DNA of 9,783 bases, from the NCBI GenBank assembly GCA_964540005.1, contig CAZILN010000374.1, positions 1-9,783 on the forward strand, written 5' to 3'. The notes under the pieces are model-generated. The model searched no databases and was not told where the DNA came from. It saw only the letters and a list, made by a program, of their open reading frames with translations. Origin of the DNA: CAZILN01 sp964540005. Lineage in GTDB: Bacteria; Bacteroidota; Bacteroidia; Bacteroidales; SM23-62. The position numbers and the translations under genes are program-made. Position 1 is the first letter of the stretch. The number at the start of each line of letters is the position of its first letter. This document shows, piece after piece, positions 7,492 to 9,783 of this stretch.

Positions 7492-8175
7492 ATGGAAATA
7501 AAAAAGTCGAAAAAGGCCGATCTGGAAAATAAGAAAGGAATCTTTTTCCAGCTTGGCATGGTTGTAGTCCTGGCAATCACACTGATAGCCTTTGAATGGA
7601 CTAGTAAACCGGACAGGTCGAATTCTCTGGGAGAGCTGGCAGATATGGATCTGGAAGAGGAAATCATACCCATTACCAGGCAGCAGGAAGTCAAACCTCC
7701 ACCGCCGCCTCCTCCTCCAAAAGTTACCGAGGTGCTGAACATCGTTGAAGATGATGTGGAGATTGAAGATGAATTGATCATTGATGACGCCGAATCAGAC
7801 CAGAACATGGAAATCGAGATCGTCGAATTCGAGGAAGAAGAGGAAGTAGCCGAGGAAGAAGTGTTCTTTATCGTTGAGGACATGCCCAATTTCCAGGGTC
7901 AGGGACAGGAAGGATTCAGGACATGGATAGCCAAGAACCTCAGGTATCCGGAAATTGCTGCTGAAAATGGTATTTCAGGAAAGGTATATGTCCAGTTTGC
8001 CGTGAACTCGAAAGGCAGTGTGGTCGATGCCGTTGTAGTAAGAGGTGTTGACCCGGCCCTGGATAAGGAAGCCATCAGGGTTGTAATGTCTTCTCCCAAC
8101 TGGGCCCCGGGGAAGCAAAGGGGTAAAGCTGTGAAGGTACAGTTTACCTTCCCCATTAACTTTGTACTTCAGTAA
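7492..8175 (+). CDS. energy transducer TonB-family protein
   Basis: This 227-residue protein passes proton-motive energy from ExbB/ExbD in the inner membrane to TonB-dependent outer-membrane receptors. It has a short basic cytoplasmic tail, one membrane helix (residues 17-36), a run of eight prolines (69-76), a strongly acidic segment (about 80-128, with EEEEEVAEEE), the Bacteroidota-type EDMPNFQG motif (130-136) and a C-terminal TonB domain (about 145-226: LRYPEIAAENGISGKVYVQF, then NWAPGKQRGKAVKVQFTFP). This order is typical for Bacteroidota; the acidic linker replaces the Pro-Lys/Pro-Glu linker of enterobacterial TonB. The ATG at 7492 follows an A-rich leader. No exbB/exbD or receptor gene is adjacent, so it is an orphan tonB; Bacteroidota genomes carry many such copies. 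It ends 24 bp before a strong terminator. Confidence 0.93.
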   Translation: MEIKKSKKADLENKKGIFFQLGMVVVLAITLIAFEWTSKPDRSNSLGELADMDLEEEIIPITRQQEVKPPPPPPPPKVTEVLNIVEDDVEIEDELIIDDAESDQNMEIEIVEFEEEEEVAEEEVFFIVEDMPNFQGQGQEGFRTWIAKNLRYPEIAAENGISGKVYVQFAVNSKGSVVDAVVVRGVDPALDKEAIRVVMSSPNWAPGKQRGKAVKVQFTFPINFVLQ

Positions 8176-8199
8176 ATAGCTATAAATAAATATTCTAAG

Positions 8200-8236
8200 G
8201 CCGTCTCATAACTAACTTTGAGACGGCTATTTTTTT
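8200..8236 (+). terminator. strong intrinsic terminator after tonB, within the left IS end
   Basis: GCCGTCTCA (8200-8208) pairs perfectly with TGAGACGGC (8219-8227) to give a 9-bp stem with a 10-base loop, followed by TATTTTTTT (8228-8236). This is a textbook intrinsic terminator 24 bases after the tonB stop. A related hairpin at the other end of the IS remnant (8874-8910) suggests that the structure belongs to the insertion element and was taken over as the gene's terminator. Confidence 0.8.
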
Positions 8237-8241
8237 GTATT
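8215..8241. repeat. left copy of a directly repeated IS-end hairpin arm
   Basis: The sequence ACTTTGAGACGGC, followed by a T-run and GTATT, recurs at 8885-8914 as ACTTTTGAGACAGC, a T-run and GTATT, in the same orientation. Because each end is itself a quasi-palindrome, the two ends look alike as both inverted and direct repeats. Confidence 0.6.
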
Positions 8242-8251
8242 AAAAATGATA

Positions 8252-8802
8252 TTATAACGCTGCTGCATATTTTGCTTCACAAAAAACGCTAAGGCGGCTT
8301 TTATAATACATTTTTCTTAGATTATAAGTTAATGCGAGTAATCCAGCCTCTCTTTCCACTTTGTCCATCCCTCTAAGCATAAACCTTCTGAAGTTACGGT
8401 TGTTCTTTTGAAATGGTTTTATAGTGGATCGGTTTTGGATAAACTCTTGCGATTCCCAATTAGTTCTTCCTGGGCAACCTGTTCAGTAAAGGCCCAGAGT
8501 TCTTTAAGTTGCTGTTTAATCCTCACTTTGCTTTTCTTGATGGCATGACCCCATACAAATGTGTATCGATTGGCTTTAGCTTCGATCTTAGTACCATCCA
8601 GGAAAACCTCTTTCAGAATACCTTTCAAACGATCACTCCTGAAACGATTTATAGTATTGTGGTCTGGATAGCTCATGTCACTGAGCCACATAAAATGAAT
8701 GTTCTGATGTAGCGCCTGTTCTATCTTTCGGTTGGAGTACAGATTCGTCAGATACCCGTAGGTTAATACTTTCAACGTGTTTGATTTGATTAAAAAAGGC
8801 AC
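8252..8802 (-). pseudogene. truncated IS1182-family transposase (two pieces)
   Basis: The piece at 8419-8802 reads LKVLTYGYLTNLYSNRKIEQ, then HFMWLSDMSYPDHNTINRFR, then LDGTKIEAKANRYTFVWG, which is the N-terminal DUF772 region and the start of the DDE domain in IS1182 transposases. Between RLKGILKEVF and LDGTKIEA about 20 residues usual in the family are missing in frame (join near 8599-8604). After NRKSLSKTDP the frame ends at a TAA (8419-8421). In the next frame, 8419 down to a stop at 8252-8254, there are 55 codons reading RNFRRFMLRGMDKVEREAGL and LALTYNLRK, matching the usual transposase C-terminus. Most of the catalytic core between these pieces is deleted, and the extreme N-terminus is also gone (the frame begins at a GTG of no significance). 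The transposase cannot be active. Confidence 0.85.
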
Positions 8803-8884
8803 CTGTCAAAATTTGTTCTTTAGAAAATTTTGAAGTGCTGTTTAATTAAAGCAAGTGAACGGGAAAAAAAGAAAGGGACTGCCT

Positions 8885-8914
8885 ACTTTTGAGACAGCTC
8901 CTTTTTTTTGTATT
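8885..8914. repeat. right copy of a directly repeated IS-end hairpin arm
   Basis: Partner of the copy at 8215-8241. Here the hairpin is imperfect: AAAGG...CTG on the left arm (from about 8872) pairs with CAG...CCTTT on the right, with mismatches. A run of eight T follows at 8902-8909. It could act as a second, weaker terminator for rightward transcription. Confidence 0.55.
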
Positions 8915-8918
8915 TTAG
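8888..8918 (+). promoter_or_regulatory. candidate hybrid promoter at the right IS boundary
   Basis: TTTG at 8888-8891 lies inside the right IS end, and TATTTTAG at 8911-8918 lies just outside it; the spacer is 19 bases. The pair matches the Bacteroidota -33/-7 consensus (TTTG, TAnnTTTG) with one mismatch in the -7 box. Transcription would start near 8925, about 12 bases before the lipoprotein ATG, which is a short leader. It is inferred from the sequence only. Confidence 0.35.
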
Positions 8919-8936
8919 GCACTAAATACCCCGATT

Positions 8937-9783
8937 ATGAAAAAGCTGATCCAACTGTCTGTAGCCATACTCATCCTTTCATCATGTGCTTCATCGACCA
9001 AACTGATGCAGAAGGGACGATACGACGAGGCCATTAATAAAGCAGTTAAGAAACTGATGAAAAATCCAGGCAGCACTGATGATGCAAACGCACTCGACCG
9101 TTCCTATAAACTGGCCAATGATATTGATCATGACAGGATCAGATTCCTGAAGCAGGAAGGCAATCCGGATTCATGGGATGAGATACTGGTAAGGTATGAC
9201 CGCCTAAAGAGCAGGCAGAACAGGGTAAAGCCTGTGATACCCCTGAATATCAACGGCCGGTCAGTTAATTATGTGATGGTGGATTACGATACAGAAATAA
9301 TTAATGCAAAAGACAAAGCAGCTGAATTCTTCTATAACAACGGGATTGAACTTATGAAGCAGGGTACTAAGGAAGCTTACCGGCAGGCTCATGATGAATT
9401 ATCCAGGGCCAGGGAATACCGGGCCGGACAGTTCCCCGATATTGATCAGCTGATAGAGGAGTCGGGATATAAGGGTATCAGCAGGGTACTGGTGGAAGTA
9501 AATAACATGACACATCTTCGCCTTCCACCGGAATTTGTCGACAACCTGCTCGAGATGAATACAGCCAGCCTGGAAAGTAAGTGGGTGGAGTATTACCTTA
9601 GGGATATGGACGAGTCAATAGACTATGATTATTATATTTTTGCCATCCTTGAGCGCATAGATGTTTCGCCTGAAAACGTCAGTGAAAGCGATAAGATGTA
9701 TAAAAAAGAGGTAGAAGACGGGTTCGAATATGCACTCGATAAAAACGGGAATGTCAGGAAAGATACCTCGGGCAATGATATTA
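8937..9783 (+). CDS. lipoprotein of unknown function, possibly helical-repeat (3' end outside the window)
   Basis: The ATG at 8937 opens a frame with no stop to the window end: 282 residues of an incomplete protein. It begins MKKLIQLSVAILILSSC, a lipoprotein signal with Cys17 as the lipid attachment site. The first part (about 22-75) is helical and resembles a tetratricopeptide-like unit (KLMQKGRYDEAINKAVKKLM); another such unit may lie at about 127-160 (AAEFFYNNGIELMKQG, then AYRQAHDELSRAREY). A segment KPVIPLNING (about 99-108) separates them, and residues about 180-282 look alpha/beta (ISRVLVEVNN, DYDYYIFAILERI). It is very likely anchored in the outer or inner membrane facing the periplasm. 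I do not recognise a named family; proteins of this type are common and uncharacterised in Bacteroidota. It starts 33 bp beyond the IS remnant. Confidence 0.8.
   Translation, partial: MKKLIQLSVAILILSSCASSTKLMQKGRYDEAINKAVKKLMKNPGSTDDANALDRSYKLANDIDHDRIRFLKQEGNPDSWDEILVRYDRLKSRQNRVKPVIPLNINGRSVNYVMVDYDTEIINAKDKAAEFFYNNGIELMKQGTKEAYRQAHDELSRAREYRAGQFPDIDQLIEESGYKGISRVLVEVNNMTHLRLPPEFVDNLLEMNTASLESKWVEYYLRDMDESIDYDYYIFAILERIDVSPENVSESDKMYKKEVEDGFEYALDKNGNVRKDTSGNDI

Larger units (their letters stand above)
8197..8903 (-). mobile_element. internally deleted IS1182-like insertion sequence
   Basis: About 707 bp bounded by imperfect inverted repeats: CCGTCTCATAA at 8201-8211 and, on the other strand, CTGTCTCAAAA at 8897-8887 (9 of 11 identical), each preceded outward by AAGG. 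Transposase remnants lie inside, with the N-terminal piece towards the right end and the C-terminal piece stopping about 50 bp from the left end, as expected for a one-gene IS read on the minus strand. Intact IS1182 elements are about 1.5-2 kb, so roughly 1 kb has been lost. I could not recognise a clear target duplication. Family assignment rests on the transposase fragments; the exact ends are my estimate. Confidence 0.65.

Noticed and set aside
7452..7889. 145-codon minus-strand ORF rich in Ser and Thr
   Set aside because: It is the complement of the acidic and proline-rich codons of tonB; the composition is a by-product of those codons.
8197..8914. CRISPR or tandem repeat array from the repeated hairpins
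   Set aside because: Only two copies, 670 bp apart, each at an end of a transposase remnant; this is IS architecture.
8855..9037. 60-codon plus-strand ORF across the IS end
   Set aside because: It overlaps the real lipoprotein start in another frame and runs through the hairpin and T-run; no protein-like features.

Overview
The window looks like chromosomal DNA of a Bacteroidota bacterium, probably a free-living member of the Bacteroidales/Marinilabiliales type. The grounds are a GH97 glycoside hydrolase, a DUF1080 lipoprotein, a TonB with an acidic periplasmic linker, lipoproteins with Bacteroidota-style lipoboxes, start codons preceded by A-rich leaders instead of Shine-Dalgarno sequences, and promoter-like TTG/TAnnTTTG pairs. 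The species cannot be named from the sequence.

Layout. Positions 1-543 hold the 3' end of an unidentified gene. Positions 544-844 are a decayed stretch with a weak hairpin, a 22-codon signal-like ORF and a frameshifted fragment resembling the start of a pirin-family protein. Positions 845-4644 hold a two-gene plus-strand sugar cassette: a sodium:solute symporter followed 23 bp later by a GH97 lipoprotein that carries the Asp expected of retaining (alpha-galactosidase-type) members. Converging on it, positions 7224-4679 (minus strand) hold a CorA metal transporter and then a two-domain lipoprotein: a DUF1080/3-keto-disaccharide hydrolase domain joined to a PHP-like domain whose last metal-binding motif is altered. 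A 6-bp symmetric hairpin sits between the convergent genes.

A 267-bp AT-rich divergent region separates corA from a plus-strand tonB-family gene (7492-8175). tonB ends in a strong hairpin/T-run terminator that appears to be the left end of a degenerate IS1182-like element (about 8197-8903). Its transposase has lost most of the catalytic core; only N-terminal and C-terminal pieces remain. Right after the element a lipoprotein gene starts (8937) and runs off the window. A candidate promoter for it uses a -33 box lying inside the IS end.

How the genes work together. The symporter and GH97 form a plausible release-and-uptake pair for alpha-linked galactosides or glucosides, and the DUF1080-PHP lipoprotein could act on related (keto-)sugars, but no SusC/SusD pair or regulator is visible, so this is not a complete polysaccharide utilisation locus. 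TonB would energise outer-membrane transporters encoded elsewhere. I see no CRISPR array, tRNA, rRNA or defence system. The most notable items are the DUF1080-PHP fusion with its altered metal site and the eroded IS whose ends seem to act as terminator and promoter.
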